From Culturomica massiliensis (GTDB lineage: Bacteria; Bacteroidota; Bacteroidia; Bacteroidales; Marinifilaceae), in contig NZ_LT594621.1 of assembly GCF_900091655.1 (NCBI RefSeq), positions 682,001 through 746,000 of the forward strand: a stretch of 64,000 bases of DNA. Direction: 5' to 3'. The notes under the pieces are model-generated. The model did not search any database and was not told where the DNA came from. It saw nothing but the letters and a program-made list of their open reading frames with translations. This document shows, piece by piece, positions 34,100 through 42,028 of the stretch (positions within the stretch are counted from its first letter, which is position 1; every line of letters begins with the position of its first letter). Position numbers and translations under genes: made by a program.

Positions 34100-35866
34100 A
34101 TGACGAGAAGAAGTACTTTTGCTGAAAAAATATTGAATGCTCCCGCAGGAAGCATTGTATATATCGAGCCTGATATCGTACTCAGTCACGATAATTCCGC
34201 CCGGGTACGGAAACTGTTTCAGAAGATGGGAGGAGAAAATGTATTGCATCCGGACCGTTTGGTGGTTGTTCTCGACCGTAAGATGACCGGGACGGTAAAC
34301 AATATGATCCAGGATTACAATTCCATCCATGATTTTATGGAAGAACAGTGTGTAGAGCATTTTTTCGATTGTGATAAAGGGATCTGTCATCAGGTTTTAG
34401 CCGGTTTTCTGCACCAGGGGCTTGTTGTTGTCGGAAGCGACAGCCATACTTGTACGGCAGGTGCGTTAGACTGTTTTGCCGTCGGATTGAATAAAACCGA
34501 GACGGCTTATTTGTGGAAGACCGGAAAGATGTGGTTCCGGGTACCTGAGACGGTAAAAATTACGTTATCCGGTAAGTTCAGGGAAGGGGTGTATGCCAAA
34601 GATTTAGCCTTGCATATTCTGGGCATGCTGAGGGATGAGGATGTGGATTATACCCTTGTCGAATATCATGGTGAAGGTGTGAAAGAATTGTCGATTTCCG
34701 ACCGGATGACAATTGCCAATATATCGGCAGAAGCAGGATTGAAGACCTCTGTGTTTCCGCCTGACGACAGATTGGCGGATTATTTCGGGGATTATGCCGT
34801 ACAAGGGGTATGGGCGGATGAGAATGCCGTTTATCACAAAGAGTTTACACTGGATTTAGGACAGGTGATGCCGCTGGTTATGGTTACTCATCAGTTGAAT
34901 GATGTGAAGAGTGTTGCCGAAGCGGAAATGCTGGAAATTCAGCAGGGTTTGATCGGGGCATGTTCTAACGGACGTATTGAAGATTTGCGGGTAGTGGCCC
35001 GTATTCTGGAGGGAAAACGGTTGGCTTCCGGTTTTCAGCTTTCCGTTATACCGGCTTCCTATGATATTTATATACAGGCCCGGGAGGAAGGACTTGTAGA
35101 TAAAATAACGAAGGCCGGTGCTTCCGTGTTGGGTGCCAGTTGCGGACCTTGTCTGGGAAGCAGTCATATGCTGAATGCCGATACCAAACGTTTTATTACG
35201 ACCACCAATAGTAATTCCATGCAGCGGATGTCGGAAGTCGGTGTGGAGAAATACATTGCGTCGCCTGCAACAGTTGCCGCGACTGCATTGACCGGAAAGC
35301 TAAGTGCAGAGGTAGAATATTCGGGAGAGGTATACGGTTATTGGGCGACTCCCGTTGTAGCGGTACGGATTGATGAATGTGACGACCGCAGACGGGGATA
35401 TGTTTGGAATTATACGGATGTGAATCATATTTCTTCCGGTCAGTTGTTTGAAGAAAAGCAGTCTTACCGGATTTCGATCGAGGATTCGCGTGCGATGGTC
35501 CCGCATTTGCTCGCCGGCTTGGATGCTTCGTTTGCAACACGGGTGGAATCGGGTGATATTATTCTGGCAGGTGAAGATTTCGGCTGCGGTAAATTGATCA
35601 AACATGCCGCCATCGGTTTAGTGGAAGCCGGGGTAAAAGCCGTGATCGTGAAATCCGTTAATCGTAATTTTTTCCGGATGGCTTTAAATCACGGGTTGTT
35701 GATTATCGTCGCTCCGGAAATCATAGAGGCATATCGTTCCGGAGATGCTGTAATTGTGGATATATCCGACGGAAAAGTGAATGTCAATGAAAAAGAATAC
35801 TGTCTTCCGGAATACAATCCGATCATTCTGGAGATGATAGCTAAAAAAGGAATCATGGGATTATGA
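34100..35866 (+). CDS. Single-chain aconitase-family hydro-lyase (LeuC+LeuD-like) with altered swivel loop
   Basis: A 588-residue protein (ATG 34100; an in-frame GTG lies at 34094) fusing a LeuC-like large part and a LeuD-like swivel part. SHDNSARVRKLFQKMG, SDSHTCTAGALDCFAVGL, GACSNGRIEDL and ASCGPCLGSSH supply the [4Fe-4S] Cys ligands and substrate pockets. In the swivel domain the loop that normally reads GCGSSREHA (catalytic Ser and substrate-binding Arg) is GCGKLIKHA here. The substrate is therefore unlikely to be simply isopropylmalate or citrate. Cytoplasmic. It follows the deformylase directly and overlaps the next gene by 4 bp, so it is probably translationally coupled to that hydrolase. 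Confidence 0.85.
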   Translation: MTRRSTFAEKILNAPAGSIVYIEPDIVLSHDNSARVRKLFQKMGGENVLHPDRLVVVLDRKMTGTVNNMIQDYNSIHDFMEEQCVEHFFDCDKGICHQVLAGFLHQGLVVVGSDSHTCTAGALDCFAVGLNKTETAYLWKTGKMWFRVPETVKITLSGKFREGVYAKDLALHILGMLRDEDVDYTLVEYHGEGVKELSISDRMTIANISAEAGLKTSVFPPDDRLADYFGDYAVQGVWADENAVYHKEFTLDLGQVMPLVMVTHQLNDVKSVAEAEMLEIQQGLIGACSNGRIEDLRVVARILEGKRLASGFQLSVIPASYDIYIQAREEGLVDKITKAGASVLGASCGPCLGSSHMLNADTKRFITTTNSNSMQRMSEVGVEKYIASPATVAATALTGKLSAEVEYSGEVYGYWATPVVAVRIDECDDRRRGYVWNYTDVNHISSGQLFEEKQSYRISIEDSRAMVPHLLAGLDASFATRVESGDIILAGEDFGCGKLIKHAAIGLVEAGVKAVIVKSVNRNFFRMALNHGLLIIVAPEIIEAYRSGDAVIVDISDGKVNVNEKEYCLPEYNPIILEMIAKKGIMGL

Positions 35867-36852
35867 AAAAGCTGATATGGGGCGGGAGTATTTTACTTCT
35901 GCTGGTAGTTGTCTGGTTAGCCGGGCCTCGTTTTCCGGAACCTGTTTTAAATACGGATTTTCCTCGTATCGAAATTGCTGCCGATCGTATTGTAGATTAT
36001 ATCGAAGAACAGGAGGCTGCCTATGCCGTGAAACCGGACAATCAAAGCCTTGTTTTATGGGGAGATGGTGTTGGTAAAAAGACAGAATATGTCCTTTTGT
36101 ATTTACATGGTTTTTCCGCCAGTCGGTATGAAGCTTATCCTGTGACTCACGATTTCGTCCGTGAATTTCATGTAAATGCATATTTGCCCCGTCTGGCGGA
36201 GCACGGGTTGCAGGGGGACGATGCCCTTTTGAATATGACTCCCGAACGTTTGTATGCTTCTGCCCGCGAAGCTTTGGCAATAGCTCACAATCTGGGAAAT
36301 AAAGTGGTTATAATGGGGACGTCTACCGGATGTACCTTGGCTTTGATGTTGGCGGCCGATTTCCCGGCTAAAGTGGAGGGACTGATATTGTATTCTCCGA
36401 ATATACGCATTAATAATCTGTTTGCGCCTCTCTTGTCGGGGCCCTGGGGCTTGCAAATCGCCCGCTTGGCTTATGGAGGAAAATACAGACAGAGTGAGGA
36501 TGCTCCCGACAGTAAAATATGTCAGTATTGGAATTGCAGTTACCGGCTGGAAGCAACGGTTTACTTGCAACAGTTGCTGGACGCCCGTATGACGGAAGCT
36601 GAATTTGCCAAAGTGCAGGCGCCCGTATTTTTAGGGTATTATTATAAAGATAAAAAGCACCAGGATCCGACAATAGACGTGAAAGCGGCTTTGTGGATGT
36701 ATGATGCCCTGGGTACCCCCGAAGACAGGAAGGTAAAAATTGCATTTCCCAATGCCGGCGCCCATGTGATTGCCTGTGAACTAACCTCCGGTTCTTTCCG
36801 GGAAGTTGAAGAGGAAACTTTTACTTTTTTCAGGGAGATGATTTTGAAGTAA
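35863..36852 (+). CDS. Membrane-anchored alpha/beta hydrolase
   Basis: A 329-residue alpha/beta-hydrolase. An N-terminal hydrophobic segment (LIWGGSILLLLVVVWLAG) is a signal anchor. The fold starts with VLLYLHGFSASRYEAYP (oxyanion region). The nucleophile elbow is MGTSTGCTLAL, with Ser in GTSTG, and a late NAGAHVIACE offers the His. Similar proteins are annotated as carboxylesterases or lysophospholipases; the substrate here is unknown. The start overlaps the stop of the dehydratase gene (ATGA), indicating an operon. Confidence 0.88.
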   Translation: MKKLIWGGSILLLLVVVWLAGPRFPEPVLNTDFPRIEIAADRIVDYIEEQEAAYAVKPDNQSLVLWGDGVGKKTEYVLLYLHGFSASRYEAYPVTHDFVREFHVNAYLPRLAEHGLQGDDALLNMTPERLYASAREALAIAHNLGNKVVIMGTSTGCTLALMLAADFPAKVEGLILYSPNIRINNLFAPLLSGPWGLQIARLAYGGKYRQSEDAPDSKICQYWNCSYRLEATVYLQQLLDARMTEAEFAKVQAPVFLGYYYKDKKHQDPTIDVKAALWMYDALGTPEDRKVKIAFPNAGAHVIACELTSGSFREVEEETFTFFREMILK

Positions 36853-36879
36853 GACGGGGAAAGAGAAAAATTATTTAAG

Positions 36880-36986
36880 ATTTCTGATTTACGATTGGGG
36901 TGTAGATTTAACCAAAAAGGAGGTTTTTAAAATCATAAATCAAAAATTACACAAATGAGTCCGTCCCAGTGTGTAATTTTTTTGAT
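36880..36986. repeat. Spacer repeat with reverse-orientation hairpin element
   Basis: GATTTACGATT at about 36887-36897 and related filler precede a hairpin with arms AATTACACA (36945-36953) and TGTGTAATT (36970-36978). Its reverse complement shares AATTACACACTGGGACGGAC with the element at 16293-16325, so these are two copies in opposite orientation. Confidence 0.8.
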
Positions 36987-37102
36987 CAGATAATTTGAAT
37001 TAACCAGTCTGAAAGTCTTTTAGACCCGGGAATAATAGGGACGGGAAGCAAAGAAAAGAGAAAAAAATCTTTTGAATAGACAAAAGTGTTAAAAAAAATC
37101 GT

Positions 37103-37110
37103 TATGTTTG
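37103..37110 (+). promoter_or_regulatory. Probable -7 box and possible operator for the MarR gene
   Basis: TATGTTTG matches TAnnTTTG, 28 bp before the start codon. TATGTTTGC and the later GCAACATA (37126-37133) form an imperfect inverted repeat that could be an autoregulatory MarR site. Confidence 0.45.
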
Positions 37111-37137
37111 CGTATAGTATAAAATGCAACATAGATA

Positions 37138-37563
37138 ATGAACGACGTCAGAGAATTGGTATCCTATTTGAGTAGGGCCGAAAGAGGCTATACCAAAGTT
37201 TTAAACAGGGCTTTTCAGAAAGCAGGTTATGATCTTAGTCGGGAGCAGTTTGAATTGCTTCAGGTGTTGTGGGAAGAAGACAATGTCAACCAGCAGACGA
37301 TTTCCAGACGGTTGCAGAAGGATAAGTATAATGTGACCAAGTTACTGAATACCTTGACAAAAAGAGGTTTTGTACAGCGTAAGATGAGCCAGGAGGATCG
37401 TCGGAATAACTTTGTGGTGTTAACGGAGAAGGGACAGGAAGCCCGTAAGGCTTTGATTGGCGTGGAAGAGCAGGTGCATGCCGACCTTACTTTTACAATT
37501 GCTCCGCAGGAAATAAAATCCTGTGTATGGGTTTTACGGAAATTGACCGATTTGATGAATTAA
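37138..37563 (+). CDS. MarR-family transcriptional regulator
   Basis: A 141-residue winged-helix regulator. Helical dimerisation ends flank the DNA-binding core: LSREQFELLQVLWEEDNVNQQTISRRLQKDKYNVTKLLNTLTKRGFVQRKMSQEDRRNNFVVLTEKGQ, a textbook MarR arrangement with the DRR wing. Ligand unknown. It lies 19 bp upstream of pepD, so it may regulate that gene and itself. Confidence 0.92.
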   Translation: MNDVRELVSYLSRAERGYTKVLNRAFQKAGYDLSREQFELLQVLWEEDNVNQQTISRRLQKDKYNVTKLLNTLTKRGFVQRKMSQEDRRNNFVVLTEKGQEARKALIGVEEQVHADLTFTIAPQEIKSCVWVLRKLTDLMN

Positions 37564-37582
37564 GATTAATAACTACTTACTT

Positions 37583-39037
37583 ATGAAATTTGGAGAATTA
37601 CAACCGAAAGATTTATGGCATTATTTTGAGGAGATATGCCAGATTCCACGCCCTTCGAAAAAAGAAGAGAAGATCGCTGCCTATTTACTGAATTTTGCGA
37701 AAGAGCAGGGATTGGAAGCTAAAAAAGACGAAGCAGGAAATGTGTTGATTATAAAGCCGGCTTCGGCAGGTATGGAACAGACGCCTACCGTTGTATTGCA
37801 GGCGCATATGGATATGGTGTGTGAGAAAAATGCGGATACGGTTCACGATTTCGATAAAGATCCGATTCAGCCTTATATAGATGGGGAATGGGTAAAAGCC
37901 AAAGGGACGACTTTGGGGGCGGACGATGGGATCGGGATGGCTGCCCAGTTGGCGATATTGGCTTCGGATACCATAAAGCACGGACCGTTGGAATGCCTTT
38001 TTACCGTGGATGAAGAGACCGGTTTAACCGGCGCTTTTGCTTTAAAACCGGGATTTTTTGAAGGAAGAATGTTGTTGAATCTGGATTCGGAGGATGAGGG
38101 GGAATTGTTTATCGGGTGTGCCGGAGGTATAGATACCGTTATCGAAATGCCGGTGGAAAAGGACGCTCCGATAGGAAGTGTATTTGCCGTAAAAATAACG
38201 GTGAAAGGTTTGCAGGGCGGACATTCCGGGGATGATATCAATAAAGGGAGAGGGAATGCAATCAAGATATTGAACCGCTTTTTATGGGATTTAAATCATA
38301 AATACGGTATTCGCATTGCTGATTTTTCGGGAGGTAACCTTAGAAATGCCATTGCCCGGGAAGCCAGTGCGGTCATTGTCTTTTCCGAAAAGTGTAAAGA
38401 GCAGGTACGGGTGGATTTCAATGTGTATCAGGCAGAGATGGAGTCGGTATGGAAGCTTACCGAACCCGGATTAAAGATGGAACTGGAATCGACGGATTTG
38501 CCGGAGCAGGTGTTGGTCCCGATTTATACTGCCCGGTTGTTGAATGCTTTGTATGCCTGTCCGCACGGGGTTTTCAGCATGAGTTACCGTATGCCCGGAA
38601 TGGTGGAGACTTCCACGAATCTGGCGTCTGTAAAGATGCTGGATGACAACGTGCTTATTACAACTTCTCAACGAAGTGATGTCGATTCGGAAAAAATGAA
38701 TATCGCCCATATGGTTGCTTCTGTATTCAGTCTGGCCCATGCGAAAGTAACCCATGGAGAAGGGTATCCGGGCTGGGCTCCCAATCCGGATTCGGCTTTG
38801 TTGAAGATTGCCGTCGCATCATACCGGAAATTGTTCGGAAAAGAACCGATCGTTCGTTCCATTCATGCCGGTTTGGAATGTGGCTTGTTTTTGGAAAAAT
38901 ATCCGGATATGGATATGATTTCGTTCGGTCCTACATTGAGAGGTGTTCATTCTCCGGATGAGAAAGTAAATATTGCAACGGTGGAGATGTGGTGGCGGCA
39001 TTTGATCGATATTCTGGAACATATCGGAGAAAATTGA
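37583..39037 (+). CDS. pepD: Cytosol non-specific dipeptidase / aminoacyl-histidine dipeptidase (M20)
   Basis: A 484-residue di-zinc dipeptidase of family M20C. VLQAHMDMVCEKN holds His75 and Asp77. TTLGADDGIGMA has the bridging Asp, DEETGLTGA has the catalytic Glu and next Glu ligand, and LDSEDEGELFIGCAGG and TLRGVHSPDE complete the signature. Cleaves dipeptides such as Xaa-His in the cytoplasm. Normal length. The msrC-like gene follows after 10 bp. Confidence 0.96.
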   Translation: MKFGELQPKDLWHYFEEICQIPRPSKKEEKIAAYLLNFAKEQGLEAKKDEAGNVLIIKPASAGMEQTPTVVLQAHMDMVCEKNADTVHDFDKDPIQPYIDGEWVKAKGTTLGADDGIGMAAQLAILASDTIKHGPLECLFTVDEETGLTGAFALKPGFFEGRMLLNLDSEDEGELFIGCAGGIDTVIEMPVEKDAPIGSVFAVKITVKGLQGGHSGDDINKGRGNAIKILNRFLWDLNHKYGIRIADFSGGNLRNAIAREASAVIVFSEKCKEQVRVDFNVYQAEMESVWKLTEPGLKMELESTDLPEQVLVPIYTARLLNALYACPHGVFSMSYRMPGMVETSTNLASVKMLDDNVLITTSQRSDVDSEKMNIAHMVASVFSLAHAKVTHGEGYPGWAPNPDSALLKIAVASYRKLFGKEPIVRSIHAGLECGLFLEKYPDMDMISFGPTLRGVHSPDEKVNIATVEMWWRHLIDILEHIGEN

Positions 39038-39047
39038 GGGTAAGGAC

Positions 39048-39506
39048 ATGTCGAAAAAATTGGAAAAATACGATCGGCTATACGAGCAGATCAAGCAATA
39101 TATCGTAACGACCGAAGATATCTGGGCCCGTTTGGCGACGATGGAAGCCGTGTTGCATCATAAAATGCAGACTTTTTTCTGGACCGGTGTTTATGTATTG
39201 GTGGATGACGAATTGCTTGTACGTTCTTATCAGGGACCTGTAGCCTGTCAGAAATTGCGCCATCATACGGGGGTATGCTGGGCAGCCGTGAGTTCCGGGA
39301 AAACAGTTATTGTTCCCAATGTGGAAGAATTTCCGGGACATATAGCCTGCAATTCGGCTTCGAAAAGCGAGATTGTCATTCCGTTACGGGACAGGGAAGG
39401 TAAAGTATTCGGGTGTCTGGACGTCGACAGCGACCGGCCGGATGCTTTCGATAAAGAGGATGAGCAGGGATTGTGTAAAATCCTGTCTTTATTGTATAGT
39501 AATTAA
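39048..39506 (+). CDS. msrC: Free methionine-(R)-sulfoxide reductase (GAF domain)
   Basis: A 152-residue single GAF-domain enzyme reducing free Met-R-sulfoxide. The three catalytic or resolving cysteines expected for the family are present at Cys67 (VACQ), Cys77 (GVCWA) and Cys101 (HIACNS), within GVCWAAVSSGKTVIVPNVEEFPGHIAC and SASKSEIVIPL. Cytoplasmic. Encoded 10 bp after pepD; the pairing suggests recovery and repair of peptide-derived amino acids, which is inference. Confidence 0.93.
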   Translation: MSKKLEKYDRLYEQIKQYIVTTEDIWARLATMEAVLHHKMQTFFWTGVYVLVDDELLVRSYQGPVACQKLRHHTGVCWAAVSSGKTVIVPNVEEFPGHIACNSASKSEIVIPLRDREGKVFGCLDVDSDRPDAFDKEDEQGLCKILSLLYSN

Positions 39507-39533
39507 TTTTGTGTTAAAAAAAATTAATGCTGC

Positions 39534-39564
39534 TTTGAATTTTTTATTGACATTATTACCTTAG
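39534..39564 (+). promoter_or_regulatory. Promoter of the TPR-protein gene
   Basis: TTTG at 39534-39537 and TACCTTAG at 39557-39564, with 19 bp between, fit the Bacteroidetes consensus with one mismatch in the -7 box. The start codon is 50 bp downstream. Confidence 0.6.
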
Positions 39565-39613
39565 TTGCCACAAAGGAAAAATACAAATTCGTTAAATACA
39601 AAAGAGAAAAATT

Positions 39614-40348
39614 ATGAGAAAAACAGTATTGTTACTTTTGATGAGTTTTATGGCTTTAGGAGCTTTTGCCCAGGATCCCGGTGCTACTGAAAAGAATGCA
39701 GGAAACGCTGCCTGGAAGGCTAAAAATTATGCAGAGGCTTTTACGAATTTCGAGAAGTATCTGCAGATCGTAAATTTTAGCGATAAGGCTTATATTTATA
39801 ATGCGGCTGTTGCTGCAAGCAAAATGAATAATTATGCTGCTGCCGAGAAATATTTTGAGATGGCCATAAAAAAGAATTATAAAGTGGCCAATTCTTATTT
39901 GGGTAAGGCTCAGGCTGAAGAGGACCTGAAAAAAGAAGGCGAGATGCTGGCTACATTGGAAGAGGGATTGAAAGCTGTTCCGGGAAATGTGAAATTGGAA
40001 AGTATGTACGGTTCTTATTATCTGAAAAAAGGAGTGGAAGCTCAAAAAAACAATAATCTGGAAGCTGCTGCTGCCGATTATGTGAAAATTACCAATCTTA
40101 CCAATGTAGACCTGAAATCAAAAGCATTTATGGCTTTGGCTTCTTTGTATTTTAATAACGGTGCTGCTATTTTGCAGAAAGCTTCTCCGATTGCCAATAC
40201 AGAGAAAGAAAAATATGCATCAGAAAAAGAAAAAGCTTTAGGAAATTTCAAGAAAGCGTTGGATTATGTCAATCAGGCCCTCAAACTTTCTCCCGAAAGT
40301 ACGGATGTAAAAGATTTGGCGAAACAGATCAAAGATGCTATGAAATAA
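39614..40348 (+). CDS. Exported TPR-repeat protein
   Basis: A 244-residue protein with a cleavable signal peptide (MRKTVLLLLMSFMALGAFAQ). At least four TPR units follow (NAAWKAKNYAEAFTNFEKYL, YNAAVAASKMNNYAAAEKYFEMAIKKN, YYLKKGVEAQKNNNLEAAAADY, and a final one ending ALKLSPESTDVKDLAKQI). It lies in the periplasm and probably scaffolds protein-protein contacts. No enzymatic domain is present. Own promoter and terminator. A specific role cannot be assigned. Confidence 0.85.
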   Translation: MRKTVLLLLMSFMALGAFAQDPGATEKNAGNAAWKAKNYAEAFTNFEKYLQIVNFSDKAYIYNAAVAASKMNNYAAAEKYFEMAIKKNYKVANSYLGKAQAEEDLKKEGEMLATLEEGLKAVPGNVKLESMYGSYYLKKGVEAQKNNNLEAAAADYVKITNLTNVDLKSKAFMALASLYFNNGAAILQKASPIANTEKEKYASEKEKALGNFKKALDYVNQALKLSPESTDVKDLAKQIKDAMK

Positions 40349-40391
40349 CAGACTCGGGAATAAAATAAAAAGAGCAGATTTTCATAAAATG

Positions 40392-40430
40392 TACCCCAAA
40401 AGTCAACCAAAACTTTTGGGGTATTTTTAT
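40392..40430. terminator. Terminator at the left edge of the island
   Basis: A 12-bp perfect stem TACCCCAAAAGT/ACTTTTGGGGTA (40392-40403, 40412-40423) followed by T-rich sequence. AT-rich DNA with different codon use begins right after. Confidence 0.88.
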
Positions 40431-40439
40431 AAGTAAACT

Positions 40440-40916
40440 TTAGTTATTTATGCTGCCCAACAAATGTTGTAATATGGTTTTATCTGAGATAAGGATCGAC
40501 GCAGTTCCTTTCATACCTTTTTTTATAGCGTAATTCTTTTCAGAGGTAGATATGGTTGCAATAAAATAGTTCATGCCGTTAGTGTCAACGATATCCTCAA
40601 AGACGGAGTTTATTATACCATGTTTGTAACCATATTGATTGGCCTGATAGCCTTCAAATTCAATTTCTACATTTGTACCGACATGTATAACATTAATGTA
40701 ATTATATGGAATCATAATTTTTATTTCATTTGAATTAACCGCTGTGGCATCAGCCTTTAGATTTTCAGGATATGGTATATAATAAATTGCAAAAAATAAT
40801 CCTATAAGTATTATAGACATGATGGTCATTCCGTACCGAATAATTTTATTGGGTAGCTTTCCTATAATATTGCGAACTTTTTCACTCCTAAGTTCAATTT
40901 TTTCCAATTCACTCAT
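40440..40916 (-). CDS. HlyD-like adaptor of a peptide exporter (short form or remnant)
   Basis: A 158-residue protein with one transmembrane segment (IRYGMTIMSIILIGLFFAIYY, about 27-47) and a periplasmic beta-rich part. The part from MIPYNYINVIHVGTNVEIEFEGYQANQYG to ISTSEKNYAIKKGMKGTASILI resembles the membrane-proximal domain of HlyD/MFP adaptors that pair with C39-peptidase ABC exporters. No biotinyl-lipoyl or coiled-coil hairpin is present, so it is either a naturally short adaptor or an internally deleted one. Encoded 11 bp after the ABC transporter fragment on the same strand. AT-rich. Confidence 0.6.
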   Translation of the reverse strand: MSELEKIELRSEKVRNIIGKLPNKIIRYGMTIMSIILIGLFFAIYYIPYPENLKADATAVNSNEIKIMIPYNYINVIHVGTNVEIEFEGYQANQYGYKHGIINSVFEDIVDTNGMNYFIATISTSEKNYAIKKGMKGTASILISDKTILQHLLGSINN

Positions 40917-40927
40917 GCTATTTTATG

Positions 40928-41162
40928 TTAATTTCCCAACTCTAATTGATTTTTCACAAGACTATAATATGTACCTCGTTTTTTAATAAGGGTAGTATGA
41001 TTTCCTGTTTCTACTATATGTCCTCCATCCAATACGATGATTTGATCGGCATTTTTCACTGTACTTAATCGATGGGCAACTACAATCACGGTGCGACCTT
41101 TATAAAACTCATTCAATTTCTTTACAATGCTGCGCTCATTTTTTGCATCCAGCGCATTTAAA
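40928..41162 (-). pseudogene. C-terminal fragment of a (C39-peptidase) ABC exporter
   Basis: About 77 codons homologous to the end of an ABC nucleotide-binding domain: NALDAKNERS just after Walker B, then VIVVAHRLSTVKNADQIIVLDGGHIVETGNHTTLI, which includes the H-loop His. Walker A, signature, transmembrane and peptidase parts are all missing. The apparent ATG at 41165-41167 derives from the adjoining TonB-receptor scrap, so this is a deletion product and not a working ATPase. It is followed directly by the HlyD-like gene, the usual exporter order. Confidence 0.85.
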
Positions 41163-41255
41163 GACATTCGGATCAGCCGGACTTTGCATTGTCTCCCAAT
41201 ATATATTATTGTTGATGTGAGTAAATAACGCTGTAAGATTCAGCTTGTTTCCAAA
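41160..41255 (-). pseudogene. 96-bp fragment of a TonB-dependent receptor
   Basis: On the minus strand the translation includes LNLTALFTHINN and IYWETMQSPADPNVF. It aligns without gaps over 32 residues to the intact receptor in this island (about 46318-46413, LNLTAVYAHSKD and IYWETMQSPTASDVF), with about 19 identities. It is fused at one side to the ABC fragment and at the other to a mobilization gene tail. It comes from a related but not identical receptor gene. Confidence 0.85.
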
Positions 41256-41937
41256 TAATGATGAACAGGTGGATCTTGCAGAGCAAGAACTAAAACAGGT
41301 CAAATCGGAAATCCGTACCGACAAGCTCAAGAGCGTAGCCACCGATACGGCAACCGCACTCGCAAGCAGTGTGGGTTCTCTTTTCGGCAGCGGAAAGATG
41401 AAGTCTTTGGAAAGGGAGAACGAGGATTTAAGGGATGAGATAGCAACCCACGAAGAAACAATAGAGCAGTTGCAAGCCAAAATAGGAACTATGCAGAATG
41501 AACACAGACAGGCTATGATGAACAAGGAGAATGAACATCGCAAGGTTCTTGAGGCAAAGGAAGCAAAGCACAATGAGGAACTCAACTTCCTTAACTTGCT
41601 TTATATGAAAGCCCGAAGATGGTTTCCCGATTTGGCAGACCTACTTAAAATTGAAAAGGAATGTTCAGAAATAGGCATAAACTCATCGAACTTTAGCACC
41701 TTGCTTGATTACAAGGAACACAAATTTAACGGAAATTTATTCTCTCCCGAACACAGAAGAAAGTTCGAACTTAACAATACGCCTATTCAGATTGTGCGAG
41801 ATACTGACAACCGTCTGAAATTGCATATCAATCATAAACCTATCAAAGAATGGTTTATGGAGCAATGGGAGAAACTCCGACAGGCTATCCATCGCCCGAT
41901 GCAGCCACCAAAGCAGAACAGAGGAATGAAACTTTGA
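41245..41937 (+). pseudogene. C-terminal part of a MobV/Pre-type mobilization protein
   Basis: 230 residues open from the junction with no in-frame ATG; the first possible start is a TTG at 41245. They are charged and coiled-coil rich (MKSLERENEDLRDEIATHEETIEQLQAKIG), then FLNLLYMKARRWFPDL. This resembles the C-terminal half of plasmid-mobilization relaxases on Bacteroides mobilizable elements; the N-terminal catalytic domain is absent. It is most likely a 5'-truncated remnant of the element that delivered or rearranged the island. Family call from memory, moderately sure. Confidence 0.6.
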
Positions 41938-41992
41938 ATTGATAAAAAGCGGTAATAATTTGCACCTAAAACAAATTATCACGGCTTTTCCG

Positions 41993-42000
41993 TAACTTTG
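41993..42000 (+). promoter_or_regulatory. Probable -7 box for the TPR/HTH regulator
   Basis: TAACTTTG matches TAnnTTTG, 28 bp before the start codon. Confidence 0.5.
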
Positions 42001-42028
42001 CAAATAAATAGCAAAACAGAAATTAAAA

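Noticed and set aside
40440..41162. Functional ABC exporter on the minus strand
   Set aside because: Walker A, signature motif and membrane domain are absent; only the last ~77 codons of the ATPase remain.
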